Positions 1 through 8,167 of a DNA stretch of 64,000 nt are shown here, one piece after another. The stretch's first letter is position 1. Every line of letters starts with the position of its first letter. A model generated the notes under the pieces. That model saw nothing but the letters and a program-made list of their open reading frames with translations, was not told the origin of the DNA and did not search any database. A program made the position numbers and the translations under genes. This stretch comes from Paenisporosarcina sp. OV554 (GTDB lineage: Bacteria > Bacillota > Bacilli > Bacillales_A > Planococcaceae), in contig NZ_QBUC01000004.1 in NCBI RefSeq assembly GCF_003058165.1, forward strand, positions 62,001 through 126,000. The letters run 5' to 3'.

Positions 1-1058
1 CGAATTAATACGAATTGCAATAACACGTTGACGACTGCAGGTGGAAAACTATATTTAAAAATAAGCTCGTTGGCTAAGTCAACTTCCACTGGCATCGGTT
101 CTTTACCATTAGATAAGTCACGCAACACTTCTAGAGGTGGTGTATCTTCTAAATATTTTATTAAGGATTGGTCTTTTGATAGCACTAAATTTTGTGTTTC
201 GACTTTATTTTGTTGAGGTAGCTTTTGAGTAAGTCTAGGTGGCTTTGAAGAAATCGAAAGCTTGTAATAATCAGCTGCTGTTTTTTTCAATCGTTCTTCT
301 GTAACACGGTTTTGATCATCTATAGCCATCATTAATACTTTTTGCATATCAATAGCATTTAATGAATACAAAAAAGCCACTTTCGCAATTAACTCTTTTA
401 CCGATAAAGTAAGAACACTTGAAGGAATCATTACCTCAGATAATCCAGATTTTAATAAATCGAAATCAAAATCCATTGAATAAAATGGTAATTTATTCGG
501 TCGACTTGGTTGTTCCATTTGGTCTGGATCAAACACATGTCCTAGTTTTGTATAATCATGATTACTTTTAAAGACGTCTTGTAAATCTCTTGAGACGTTT
601 TCAAAGCCGCTTTGTTGAGCTTGTTTTTTCACAAATCTTTCTCTGACACGTATATACGCTTTTTCATGTATTACGCTATATAAGGAAGTTGCCAAAATCG
701 GCTCGCTGAAAAACGAAGCGGCATCCAGCGGAGCAACTACTTCATATATAAACATGCGTTTGTCATGATCATCTTTTTTCCATGTTTTCATTAAACCAAT
801 CGCTTCGAGAGCTACACGTGCATCAAATATTTTTTTTAATGACATGTTTAAGACATCCATTAAATAATAATGTGATAATTGTTCCGAAATATGGCTCTCG
901 GATTCTGCCCACAAAGTGCAGTATAGACTCATAGCATCAGAGCCAATGATTGGTTTGTACAACATTGTGACGAGTTGACGATCTGTATCAGCAAGTGGAT
1001 AAGGCATTTGGATGATGAAGCTATCTACTGGTTGAAGTTCTTTAAATAAAAGTTGCAT
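1..1058 (-). CDS. dnaB: Replication initiation and membrane attachment protein DnaB (partial, 3' end outside window)
   Basis: This open frame runs off the left edge, so about 352 codons are visible and the C-terminus is missing. The reading begins MQLLFKELQPVDSFIIQMPY and continues without a stop. The content fits the Firmicutes helicase-loading protein DnaB, which works with DnaI and DnaD to put the replicative helicase on oriC; it is unrelated to the E. coli DnaB helicase. The ATG at 1056-1058 follows AGG seven bases upstream. It starts 18 bases after the nrdR stop, the same nrdR-dnaB order as in B. subtilis, so the pair is probably one transcript, with dnaI expected just outside the window. 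Identification rests on gene order plus overall sequence feel; DnaB proteins diverge quickly. Confidence 0.85.
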   Translation of the reverse strand, partial: MQLLFKELQPVDSFIIQMPYPLADTDRQLVTMLYKPIIGSDAMSLYCTLWAESESHISEQLSHYYLMDVLNMSLKKIFDARVALEAIGLMKTWKKDDHDKRMFIYEVVAPLDAASFFSEPILATSLYSVIHEKAYIRVRERFVKKQAQQSGFENVSRDLQDVFKSNHDYTKLGHVFDPDQMEQPSRPNKLPFYSMDFDFDLLKSGLSEVMIPSSVLTLSVKELIAKVAFLYSLNAIDMQKVLMMAIDDQNRVTEERLKKTAADYYKLSISSKPPRLTQKLPQQNKVETQNLVLSKDQSLIKYLEDTPPLEVLRDLSNGKEPMPVEVDLANELIFKYSFPPAVVNVLLQFVLI

Positions 1059-1076
1059 ACAACATCCTGTTCCTTT

Positions 1077-1544
1077 CTACTTGTTTTCTGGATTTCTCTT
1101 TAATAAGTCTTTTAGTTCGTCAATAAACACATTGATGTCTTTAAATTGACGGTAAACTGACGCAAAACGTACATAAGCCACTTCATCAATTTTCGCTAAC
1201 CGGTCCATGACCATTTCGCCTACATCTTCTGACTTCACTTCTGAGTTTCCTATGCGACGCAACTCTTTTTCAATTGAGAATACGACTCCCTCAAGCATAT
1301 CAAGAGATACAGGACGCTTTTCACATGCACGAATAAGACCACGTATTACTTTCTCATGGCTAAACTCTTCTCGTGATCCATCTTTTTTAACTAGAATTAA
1401 TGGCATTTCTTCTACTTTTTCAAATGTTGTAAAGCGAAATCCACAATCCTCACATTCTCTTCTTCTGCGTATTGCTTTATTGTCGTCAACTGGTCTAGAA
1501 TCCACGACTCGTGTTCCGTTATATTGGCAAGCTGGACATCTCAT
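1077..1544 (-). CDS. nrdR: Transcriptional repressor NrdR
   Basis: 155 residues, the usual NrdR length. An N-terminal zinc ribbon is formed by Cys3, Cys6, Cys31 and Cys34 (MRCPAC ... CEDC), followed by an arginine-rich basic stretch (IRRRRE) and an ATP-cone domain from about residue 49 ([14 protein letters not shown]). NrdR binds NrdR boxes upstream of ribonucleotide reductase operons and represses them when the cone is loaded with dATP/ATP. A TATAAT -10 element is visible at 1584-1589 just after the speD terminator, so nrdR-dnaB probably has its own promoter. RBS AGGAG lies before the ATG. No NrdR box was recognised in the window, as expected since no nrd genes are here. Confidence 0.96.
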   Translation of the reverse strand: MRCPACQYNGTRVVDSRPVDDNKAIRRRRECEDCGFRFTTFEKVEEMPLILVKKDGSREEFSHEKVIRGLIRACEKRPVSLDMLEGVVFSIEKELRRIGNSEVKSEDVGEMVMDRLAKIDEVAYVRFASVYRQFKDINVFIDELKDLLKRNPENK

Positions 1545-1610
1545 ATTTTAATCTCCTGGGTTAAGGCTTTCGTTAATGTTCTTATTATAACAAATATTAT
1601 TCATAAAAAT

Positions 1611-1640
1611 CGAAAAAGCAGAGGAATATCGTCCTCTGCT
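1611..1640 (-). terminator. Intrinsic terminator of speD
   Basis: A 9-bp perfect stem, AGCAGAGGA (1617-1625) with TCCTCTGCT (1632-1640), 6-nt loop, is followed on the minus strand by TTTTTCG. It lies 23 bases past the speD stop and separates speD from nrdR. Confidence 0.9.
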
Positions 1641-1662
1641 TACTCATTTAACAGTTTATGTG

Positions 1663-2046
1663 TTATGCATGTGCTGTTACGAGAGGTTTGCTCGCTGTAA
1701 CAGGACCCATACCGCGTGGAATTTCTGTCATTTCACGAGTCTGTGATCCAAGTGCATCAGCAATATATTTAGCAGCAATTGTTGGATCTAAATCGCCACA
1801 TGTATATACATCAATACTTGCGTAACCGTGTTCTGGGAAGCTGTGAATCGTTAAGTGTGATTCAGAAATAATCACGACTCCACTTACACCTTGTGGTGCA
1901 AATTTGTGGAATGCTACTTCACGTACTTCTGCTCCTGATTTAAGTGCTGCTTCAACAAATGTTCGTTCGATGAAATTCACATCGTTTAATTTGTCAAATT
2001 CGCACTCCCAAAGTTCTGCGATAACATGACGCCCCATTGTTTCCAT
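1663..2046 (-). CDS. speD: S-adenosylmethionine decarboxylase proenzyme (SpeD)
   Basis: 127 residues starting [13 protein letters not shown]. The enzyme makes decarboxylated SAM, the aminopropyl donor for spermidine. Like other prokaryotic class 1B proteins it is a proenzyme: the motif [15 protein letters not shown] is present and self-cleavage between Glu62 and Ser63 would create the pyruvoyl group on Ser63. His68 in [10 protein letters not shown] is the processing residue by family knowledge. I chose the ATG at 2044-2046 because GGGGGAAA sits just upstream and because B. subtilis SpeD starts the same way; an in-frame ATG at 2094 would fall inside the leader hairpin. Own promoter, structured leader and terminator, so monocistronic. 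Confidence 0.96.
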   Translation of the reverse strand: METMGRHVIAELWECEFDKLNDVNFIERTFVEAALKSGAEVREVAFHKFAPQGVSGVVIISESHLTIHSFPEHGYASIDVYTCGDLDPTIAAKYIADALGSQTREMTEIPRGMGPVTASKPLVTAHA

Positions 2047-2173
2047 GGTTCGTTTCCCCCTTTGATAAGTTATTATTTTTTGATGAATCATCAAAGTAGA
2101 CTACCACGGGGGAAAGTTAGTCCAGAGAGGTCCTAACCCTTTAAGCAGTCAGTGTATATTTTAAAAGTACACG
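2047..2173 (-). promoter_or_regulatory. Structured 5' leader of speD with anti-Shine-Dalgarno element
   Basis: The roughly 127-nt untranslated leader holds, in transcript order: a GTGTA/TACAC pair; a segment GGGTTAG ... CTAAC around 2117-2143; the run TTTCCCCC (plus coordinates 2108-2115); a perfect 8-bp hairpin TTTGATGA/TCATCAAA (2079-2095); and the SD GGGGGAAA (2053-2060). TTTCCCCC and GGGGGAAA are exact complements, so the leader can mask the ribosome site. The GGGTTAG/CTAAC helix uses bases next to and partly within the C run and would compete. Pairing is seen; regulation is inference. Confidence 0.55.
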
Positions 2174-2179
2174 ATTCAC

Positions 2180-2208
2180 ATTATATGATGTATTCAACAA
2201 CATTGCAA
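2180..2208 (-). promoter_or_regulatory. Sigma-A promoter of speD
   Basis: TTGCAA (2203-2208) and TATAAT (minus strand, 2180-2185) are separated by exactly 17 bases, upstream of the long speD leader. Confidence 0.8.
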
Positions 2209-2215
2209 TAGATTA

Positions 2216-2256
2216 CGAAAAAAATCCTTCCTGCTGTTAAAATAGCAGGAAGGATT
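2216..2256 (-). terminator. Intrinsic terminator of gapB
   Basis: A 13-bp stem, AATCCTTCCTGCT (2223-2235) with its exact complement at 2244-2256, is followed on the minus strand by seven T residues. It starts six bases past the gapB stop. Confidence 0.93.
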
Positions 2257-2261
2257 CTTAT

Positions 2262-3284
2262 TTATACGATTACTCTATCCTTTAGAGCTGCTCCAACTTT
2301 TTTCGTTAAATCAATTACACGAGCTGAATAACCCCATTCATTGTCATACCAAGCAAGGACTTTAACTTTACGTGATCCGATGACCATTGTCGTTAATCCA
2401 TCCACAATTGCAGAGTGTGGATCAGAATTGAAATCAATAGATACAAGCGGTTCAGTTGTAAATCCAAGAATCCCTTTCATAGCACCTTTAGAAGCTTCAA
2501 TAAATGCAGCGTTTACTTCTTCAACTGTTACATCTGTTTGAAGATCCACTACAAGATCAACTAGTGAAACATTAGGTGTTGGCACACGGAGTGAAAGACC
2601 GTGAAGTTTACCTTTTAACTCAGGTAACACTAATGACAGCGCTTTCGCAGCACCCGTAGATGTTGGAATTATTGATTGTGCACAAGCTCGTGCACGTCGT
2701 AAATCTTTATGTGGGTTATCAAGATTCTTTTGATCATTCGTATACGCATGTACAGTTGTCATAAGACCATTTTCAATACCAAATGTATCATTCAATACTT
2801 TTGCTACTGGAGCTAGACAATTCGTCGTACAACTTGCATTAGATATGACGTCATGTTTTTCAATATTCAATTGATCTTCATTTACACCCATTACAATTGT
2901 TATGTCTTCATTTTTTCCAGGTGCACTCAAAATTACTTTTTTAGCCCCTGCTTGTAAATGCAATGCTGCTTTTTCACGTTCATTAAATTTCCCAGTTGCT
3001 TCAATAACAATATCAATGTTCATTTCTTTCCAAGGCAACTTCAATGGATCGCGGTCACTTACCAATTGCACTCGTTTACCATTTACGATTAATGCATTTT
3101 TTTCAACTATAACATCAGCGGAAAACGTCCCGTGATTTGTGTCATACTTAATCAAATGTGCTAATGTTTCTGGTGGATATGTAGCATTAATTGCCACTAC
3201 ATTTATATCATTTTGAAGAATAGCTTGACGAAAAACCATACGACCTATGCGGCCAAAACCATTAATAGCGATAGAAGCTGGCAT
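2262..3284 (-). CDS. gapB: Glyceraldehyde-3-phosphate dehydrogenase, NADP-preferring GapB type
   Basis: 340 residues, same length as B. subtilis GapB. N-terminal Rossmann motif INGFGRIGRMVFRQ; catalytic Cys152 in SNASCTTNC with His179 in TTVHAY; C-terminal WYDNEWGYS. At the end of the second beta strand it reads AINATYPPETL, lacking the acidic residue that glycolytic GapA uses to select NAD, which fits the NADP-dependent gluconeogenic enzyme that makes 1,3-bisphosphoglycerate from glyceraldehyde-3-phosphate in reverse. Gene order coaE-gapB-speD is that of B. subtilis gapB. A glycolytic gapA is expected elsewhere. Repression by CcpN on sugars is known for B. subtilis gapB; I did not identify a CcpN site here. 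Confidence 0.93.
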   Translation of the reverse strand: MPASIAINGFGRIGRMVFRQAILQNDINVVAINATYPPETLAHLIKYDTNHGTFSADVIVEKNALIVNGKRVQLVSDRDPLKLPWKEMNIDIVIEATGKFNEREKAALHLQAGAKKVILSAPGKNEDITIVMGVNEDQLNIEKHDVISNASCTTNCLAPVAKVLNDTFGIENGLMTTVHAYTNDQKNLDNPHKDLRRARACAQSIIPTSTGAAKALSLVLPELKGKLHGLSLRVPTPNVSLVDLVVDLQTDVTVEEVNAAFIEASKGAMKGILGFTTEPLVSIDFNSDPHSAIVDGLTTMVIGSRKVKVLAWYDNEWGYSARVIDLTKKVGAALKDRVIV

Positions 3285-3334
3285 TAAAAATCCTCCTACA
3301 AGTATGTTCTACTTTTAGTCTTTATTCTTAAATT

Positions 3335-3362
3335 AGTATAACACATTTTAAATTAAGATAAA
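3335..3362 (-). promoter_or_regulatory. Candidate promoter of gapB
   Basis: On the minus strand TTTATC (3357-3362) and TATACT (3335-3340) are 16 bases apart, about 50 bases upstream of the gapB start with its AGGAGG site. The -35 is weak. Confidence 0.5.
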
Positions 3363-3410
3363 CCTAAAGTTGGCAATATAGAAATGTTCTATTTTTCAGA
3401 AAGCGGGACA

Positions 3411-4001
3411 TTATATGTCCCACTCAGTCAATATTCGTTCTAATTGTTCCTTTGATTGTTCAATAGTGCCGTTATTATAAATGACCGCATCGGCACCTTT
3501 TTCTTTTTCGGAAATTGGTAATTGAGACTGAATTCTTGCAGTTGCTTCGTCTTTAGAAAGAGAATTCCGATTCATTAATCGTTGCAATTGCATTTCTTCG
3601 GTTACAGATACTACTAGTATTTTATCAACGAAATGTTGCAGTCTACTCTCAAAAAGGAGAGGGATATCCATAATCAAGGTTTTCTGACCGCTTTTCAAAT
3701 GTTCATCACGCTGGCGAAACATTTCGCTTCGAATTGCTGGATGCATCAAGTCGTTTAATTGTTTTCTTTTTGCTGGATCGTTAAAAATCAGTTTACCCAG
3801 AGCTTCCCGATTTAATGTGCCATCTTTATTTATTACGGAAGATCCAAATTCACGCTCAATTTCTTGTAAATTTGATGTGCCTGGTTCTACGACTAATCGA
3901 GCTACTAAGTCAGCATCGATTATCGGATATCCTTTATCTTTTAACATGGCTGAAATCGTGCTTTTACCACTCGCAATACTTCCCGTTAATCCTATAATCA
4001 T
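3411..4001 (-). CDS. coaE: Dephospho-CoA kinase
   Basis: 196 residues. The enzyme phosphorylates the 3'-OH of dephospho-CoA, the last step of coenzyme A synthesis. The P-loop GLTGSIASGKST occupies residues 4-15, followed by IIDADLVAR, in which the Asp is the conserved acidic residue of the family, and the LID-like region around MNRNSLSKDEATARI. It starts 15 bases after the mutM stop and is co-directional with polA-mutM, the usual polA-mutM-coaE cluster. RBS GAGGG precedes the ATG. No terminator is visible after it, so transcription may continue into the gapB promoter region. Confidence 0.95.
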   Translation of the reverse strand: MIIGLTGSIASGKSTISAMLKDKGYPIIDADLVARLVVEPGTSNLQEIEREFGSSVINKDGTLNREALGKLIFNDPAKRKQLNDLMHPAIRSEMFRQRDEHLKSGQKTLIMDIPLLFESRLQHFVDKILVVSVTEEMQLQRLMNRNSLSKDEATARIQSQLPISEKEKGADAVIYNNGTIEQSKEQLERILTEWDI

Positions 4002-4016
4002 TGTATGTTCACCCTC

Positions 4017-4889
4017 TTATCGTTGACATGAAGGACAGTACCAAGAGTTTCGTCCTCCTAGCACTCGTTGTTTTGTAGGGACTAAGCAATGTGGACATTG
4101 TTTCTTGCCGTACATTTGTAATCTATGTTGCATACTGCCCGCTTCACCATTGATGTTGCGATAATCTGATATTGAGCTCCCACCAACCAAAATACTTTCA
4201 TTTAATACAACGACTACTGTTTCAAAAAGTTCAGAAAGTCTTTTTTGACTTATACGATTTACTTTTCTCGCTGGATGAATATGCATTCGAAATAATGCTT
4301 CGGTAGCATAAATATTGCCACATCCAGAAATAACTTGCCCGTCCATAATCACTTCTTTTATAGACTTGTTTTGGTATTTAACAAGCTTAGTCAAGTCTAG
4401 AAAATGGTCTATTGCCGAGTAATCGAACGGTTCGGGAGCCATTAGTAATAATGGAGGGAATTGTTCTTCTGATTCAAGTAAACGCATTTCGCCGAACCTG
4501 CGAATATCTGCATATACCAACAACATGCCGTCATTTAGTTTAAATATCACATGAATATGTTTTCTGAATTTCTCTTCTGAAATTTCATGCGTTTCGTGAA
4601 CATAGAACCACGCCCCAGACATTCCTAGATGATTCACTAATAACTTACTCTGGTGATTTTTCTCTAAATGAAAATAGATATACTTTGATCTTCTTACTAT
4701 TTGAATAATTTTTGCATCTGCTAGTTCTTGCTGAAAATCAGCAAGCTCGGTTCCTTTGATGATTGCTTGTTTCCCCGCCTTACGGGACACTTCTAAGACT
4801 TGTGAAAGAGTGACTTCTTCAATGGTTTTTCCAGTCACTACAGGTTTAAGAGCATTTACGACTCCCTCGACTTCTGGTAATTCAGGCAT
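4017..4889 (-). CDS. mutM: Formamidopyrimidine-DNA glycosylase (Fpg/MutM)
   Basis: 290 residues. The bifunctional glycosylase/AP lyase removes 8-oxoguanine and formamidopyrimidines. The N-terminus MPELPEVEGVV supplies the catalytic proline (Pro2 after Met removal) and Glu3. The H2TH region contains GCGNIYATEALF (its Asn binds DNA), and the C-terminal zinc finger has Cys265, Cys268, Cys285 and Cys288. All catalytic residues are in place. RBS AAGGGGG is eight bases before the ATG. It lies 12 bases after the polA stop, consistent with a polA-mutM-coaE operon combining repair and CoA synthesis as in other Bacillales. Confidence 0.96.
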   Translation of the reverse strand: MPELPEVEGVVNALKPVVTGKTIEEVTLSQVLEVSRKAGKQAIIKGTELADFQQELADAKIIQIVRRSKYIYFHLEKNHQSKLLVNHLGMSGAWFYVHETHEISEEKFRKHIHVIFKLNDGMLLVYADIRRFGEMRLLESEEQFPPLLLMAPEPFDYSAIDHFLDLTKLVKYQNKSIKEVIMDGQVISGCGNIYATEALFRMHIHPARKVNRISQKRLSELFETVVVVLNESILVGGSSISDYRNINGEAGSMQHRLQMYGKKQCPHCLVPTKQRVLGGRNSWYCPSCQR

Positions 4890-4901
4890 TTTTTTGCCCC
4901 C

Positions 4902-7526
4902 TTACTTCGTATCGTACCAAGTTAGACCATACGCATAATCCACTTTGAGTGGAACTTTTAATTCAATCGCATGTTCCATCACTTCAGGTACGATTTTTTC
5001 TAATATCGCAATTTCTTCTGGAGGTGCTTCAAAAATCAATTCATCATGTACTTGAAGTAGCATAGTTGCTTGTAAATTTTCCTTCTCTAAACGAGCAGCC
5101 ATATCAATCATGGCTTTCTTTATAATATCCGCGGCACTCCCTTGAATAGGTGTATTCATTGCCGTCCGTTCAGCGAAACCTCGCAAATTAAAGTTTGAAC
5201 TTGTAATATCAGGCAAGTATCTTCTTCTATTTAAAATCGTCGTAACAAATCCTGATTTCTTAGCATCATGAACGATATCATCCATGTATTGTTTAACACC
5301 TGGGAAGCTCTTTAAATAACGATCGATAAATTCAGCAGCTTCCTTACGTGTAATAGATAAGTTTTGTGACAATCCATAATCACTGATTCCATAAACAATT
5401 CCGAAGTTTACTGCTTTAGCTGCACGACGCATGTCAGACGTTACAGCATCAGCTTCCACGTGGAAAACATCCATTGCCGTTTTTGTATGAATATCTAAGT
5501 CGTTTCGGAAAGCGTCGATTAATTCTTCATCATCTGACATATGTGCTAAAACACGCAGCTCGATTTGAGAATAATCTGCAGCAAATAAAACCCAACCTGG
5601 TTGTGAAGGAACAAACGCTTTACGAATTTTGCGTCCTTCTTCTAGTCTCACAGGAATGTTTTGTAAATTTGGATTGGTTGAACTTAAACGTCCTGTTTGT
5701 GTGAGAGCTTGTTGATATCTCGTGTGAATCTTACCATCATCTTTATGAATTTCTTTCAATAATCCTTCGATGTACGTAGACTGTAACTTCCCTAATTGAC
5801 GGAACAACAGAATATGTGAAATCACTTCATGTTTGCCTTCTAATTTTTCTAAAACGTCTGCGGCAGTTGAATAACCTGTCTTCGTTTTTTTCAATGCAGG
5901 AAGTCCTAGTTTTTCAAATAAAATGACACCTAGTTGTTTAGGTGAATTAATATTAAAAGTCTCTCCAGCTGCATGATAAATCGTTTGTTCAATCTCCGTT
6001 AACTTTCCAGCTAAATCTTCACCAATATCAACAAGAGTTTGACGGTCCACTTTCACACCATCAGACTCCATTTTCCCTAGAATGGTTGCCAATGGTAACT
6101 CAAGTTCTTGATAAAGTTCGTATTGTTCATTGTCTTTTAATTTTTGATCCATTACTGCTCTCAAATTCCAAACTGCCATTGCTTTTCTAACAATATGTTC
6201 ACCTAACTCTGCATCAGATGGAACCGATTTTTTTGCTCCTTTTCCGTATACTTGTTCATTGGTAAATACATCACCGTAACCGAATTCGCGAGATAATACC
6301 GCGACATCGTCAGACGTTATTGCTGGATTAACGATATATGCAGCTAGGACAAAATCGAATTCAACTCCATCGAGCAATACATCGTTTCGGTGAAACGCTG
6401 CAAGTGATGCTTTTGAATCAACTAATCTTTTCTTCTTACTATCATCGGCTAGCCACGTACGGAATGATTCTGATGCAAATGCATCTTCGACCTTGATGAA
6501 ATAAGCATGTTTGTCATCAACAAGTGCAATACCTAACATATCAGCAGTATGATATTGTTCATCATATAACTCTAAATGAACAGCCATTTCATCAGACAAA
6601 TTCTCGTCCGTTATTTCGGTCAACTGAGTAAATGTTATTTCAGACTTTACTTCTTCTACTTGTGCATACGTCGTTTTTTCAAGTAGCGACTTGAAGGCCA
6701 ACTCTTGCCAAATTTTAATGACTTCTTCCATGTCAGGTCCTTTGTACGATAAATCATCGAGGCCAATTGTAATGGGTGCCTCTGTTTCGATTGTTGCCAG
6801 TATTTTACTCATCTTCGCTTGTTCTTCATTGGCTTCTAGTTTCTCTTTCAGTTTTCCTTTTAGCTGATCGATGCCTTCATAAACACCATCAACAGAATGA
6901 TGTTCCATTAATAGTTTAATCGCTGTTTTTTCTCCGACGCCAGGAACACCTGGAATATTATCTGAAGAATCACCCATCAAGCCTTTCATATCAATAATTT
7001 GATTAGGTGTTATCCCATATTTCTCTAGAATATGAGCTGGTGTATATTTCTCCATATCAGTGATGCCTTTACGAGTAATATAAACAGTTGTTGTATCTGA
7101 AGAAAGTTGAGTTAAATCCTTATCACCAGAGACAATAATTACTTCTTCTCCCTTTGCTTCAGCCTGTTTACTCAGCGTTCCGATAATATCATCCGCTTCG
7201 TACATCGAGAGCTCGTATTGAGGGATCTGATACGCTGTAAGAAGCTTACGTAAGTAAGGAAACTGCTCAGAAAGCTCGGACGGAGTTTTTTGACGTCCAC
7301 CTTTATACTCCCCAAACGTTGTGTGTCTGAATGTAGTTTTTCCTGCATCAAATGCAACTAGCATATGAGTTGGTTGTTCTTCGTCTATTATTTTTTGTAA
7401 CATCATAGTAAACCCATAAACAGAATTTGTATGTATTCCGTGTTCATTTGTCAGTAATGGAAGCGCGAAAAATGCTCGATACGCTAAGCTATTCCCATCT
7501 AGTAATAAAACTTTGTTTTTGCTCAA
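4902..7526 (-). CDS. polA: DNA polymerase I
   Basis: 874 residues, close to the 880 of B. subtilis. Residues 1-300 form the 5'-3' exonuclease (LLLDGNSLAYRAFFA, YEADDIIGTL, GLMGDSSDNIPGVPGVG). The middle 300-470 is a 3'-5' exonuclease-like fold without the DxE catalytic set (the first motif reads AVHLELYDEQ), so proofreading is probably absent, as in B. subtilis and Taq enzymes. The polymerase domain carries motif A DYSQIELRVLAH, motif B RRAAKAVNFGIVYG and motif C LLQVHDELIFEAP near residues 823-835. It fills gaps in repair and removes Okazaki primers. The start is TTG (7524-7526) with GAGGAG upstream; no better ATG exists. Confidence 0.96.
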   Translation of the reverse strand: MSKNKVLLLDGNSLAYRAFFALPLLTNEHGIHTNSVYGFTMMLQKIIDEEQPTHMLVAFDAGKTTFRHTTFGEYKGGRQKTPSELSEQFPYLRKLLTAYQIPQYELSMYEADDIIGTLSKQAEAKGEEVIIVSGDKDLTQLSSDTTTVYITRKGITDMEKYTPAHILEKYGITPNQIIDMKGLMGDSSDNIPGVPGVGEKTAIKLLMEHHSVDGVYEGIDQLKGKLKEKLEANEEQAKMSKILATIETEAPITIGLDDLSYKGPDMEEVIKIWQELAFKSLLEKTTYAQVEEVKSEITFTQLTEITDENLSDEMAVHLELYDEQYHTADMLGIALVDDKHAYFIKVEDAFASESFRTWLADDSKKKRLVDSKASLAAFHRNDVLLDGVEFDFVLAAYIVNPAITSDDVAVLSREFGYGDVFTNEQVYGKGAKKSVPSDAELGEHIVRKAMAVWNLRAVMDQKLKDNEQYELYQELELPLATILGKMESDGVKVDRQTLVDIGEDLAGKLTEIEQTIYHAAGETFNINSPKQLGVILFEKLGLPALKKTKTGYSTAADVLEKLEGKHEVISHILLFRQLGKLQSTYIEGLLKEIHKDDGKIHTRYQQALTQTGRLSSTNPNLQNIPVRLEEGRKIRKAFVPSQPGWVLFAADYSQIELRVLAHMSDDEELIDAFRNDLDIHTKTAMDVFHVEADAVTSDMRRAAKAVNFGIVYGISDYGLSQNLSITRKEAAEFIDRYLKSFPGVKQYMDDIVHDAKKSGFVTTILNRRRYLPDITSSNFNLRGFAERTAMNTPIQGSAADIIKKAMIDMAARLEKENLQATMLLQVHDELIFEAPPEEIAILEKIVPEVMEHAIELKVPLKVDYAYGLTWYDTK

Positions 7527-7554
7527 AACTTTTCCACTCCTCTATTCGTAAAAA

Positions 7555-7604
7555 ACGTCATCTTCCTTCATATTACCATGTAAGGTAGATGAAAAGAAAA
7601 TGAC
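7555..7604 (-). terminator. Terminator-like hairpin in the polA leader (possible attenuator)
   Basis: On the minus strand, arms GACGTCAT and ATGACGTT enclose a second pairing (ATCT...CCTT with AAGG...AGAT) and are followed by a run of T. It ends about 30 bases before the polA start, downstream of any upstream transcript, so it would act on transcription entering polA. Function is inferred. Confidence 0.4.
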
Positions 7605-7703
7605 GTCCCTTGCTATGACTAACTTCATTAAGATTTGAACGGATGAGCTAGAGACCACTTGCAGAAATCTTCAGCATAAAGCTCGAATTTGCGGTGAGCG
7701 ATC

Positions 7704-7757
7704 GCTCAGTTGGAATTTTCGGGGTCCAAGTTGGAAAAATTGCGCTGCAAGTTGGAA
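7704..7757. repeat. Short 21-nt-period array upstream of polA
   Basis: AGTTGGAA occurs three times with starts at 7708, 7729 and 7750, a spacing of exactly 21 bases; the intervening bases differ. The period equals that of the larger arrays between pepQ and ald, whose units also start AGTTG. Confidence 0.55.
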
Positions 7758-7845
7758 TCGATACATCATTGCCTTAAGAAAAAGCCTGAACCATAGAGCT
7801 GGTCAATTGCTTGGTGTATTCCTGTTGCACATTGGTTTAAATAAT

Positions 7846-7972
7846 AGGGTCTGTTAAACGATTCTTTCGTTTATCGTACATTTGCGCTTGCAGCACGTTC
7901 CGTATGAGCCAACACGAATGAAAACCACATACTTCTGTGGCTCATTCTTCACGCTCTTGCGGGATGTATATC
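7846..7972. repeat. Hairpin repeat family 1, copy A
   Basis: This stretch shares long blocks with two copies at 52243-52609: ATTTGCGCTTGC, GCACGTTCCG, ATGAGCCAACA and CTCATTCTTCACGCTCTTGCGG. The central arms TGAGCCA and TGGCTCA pair perfectly. In the other copies the same stem is kept with different bases. The left end AGGGTCTGTTAAA resembles the left ends of the other copies; the right end is eroded. No reading frame crosses it. Confidence 0.8.
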
Positions 7973-8053
7973 CCCTTTTTTGTTCTTTGACTGTTGATAT
8001 GTATATTAAAGCGAATTAGTTTTAACAACTTTGATTTCACAGAATTCTTCATG

Positions 8054-8085
8054 AAAAAAGAGTCCTCAATGAGAACTCTTTTTTC
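8054..8085 (-). terminator. Intrinsic terminator of phoPR
   Basis: AAAAAAGAGT and ACTCTTTTTT with an inner CTC/GAG pair form the hairpin, with A/T runs on both sides so that it could work in both directions. It lies about 80 bases past the phoR stop. The remainder of the 640-base gap 7527-8167 holds only the arrays and repeat listed separately. Confidence 0.8.
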
Positions 8086-8167
8086 TACTAAATGCGGTTT
8101 TAGGGGGTTTCATAAATAGCTTAACAAAGCACTATGAACTTATTATGAAGTACTTGTAAAGAACATG

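Noticed and set aside
28-216. Small plus-strand frame of 62 codons
   Set aside because: Antisense to dnaB, no ribosome site, no recognisable domain.
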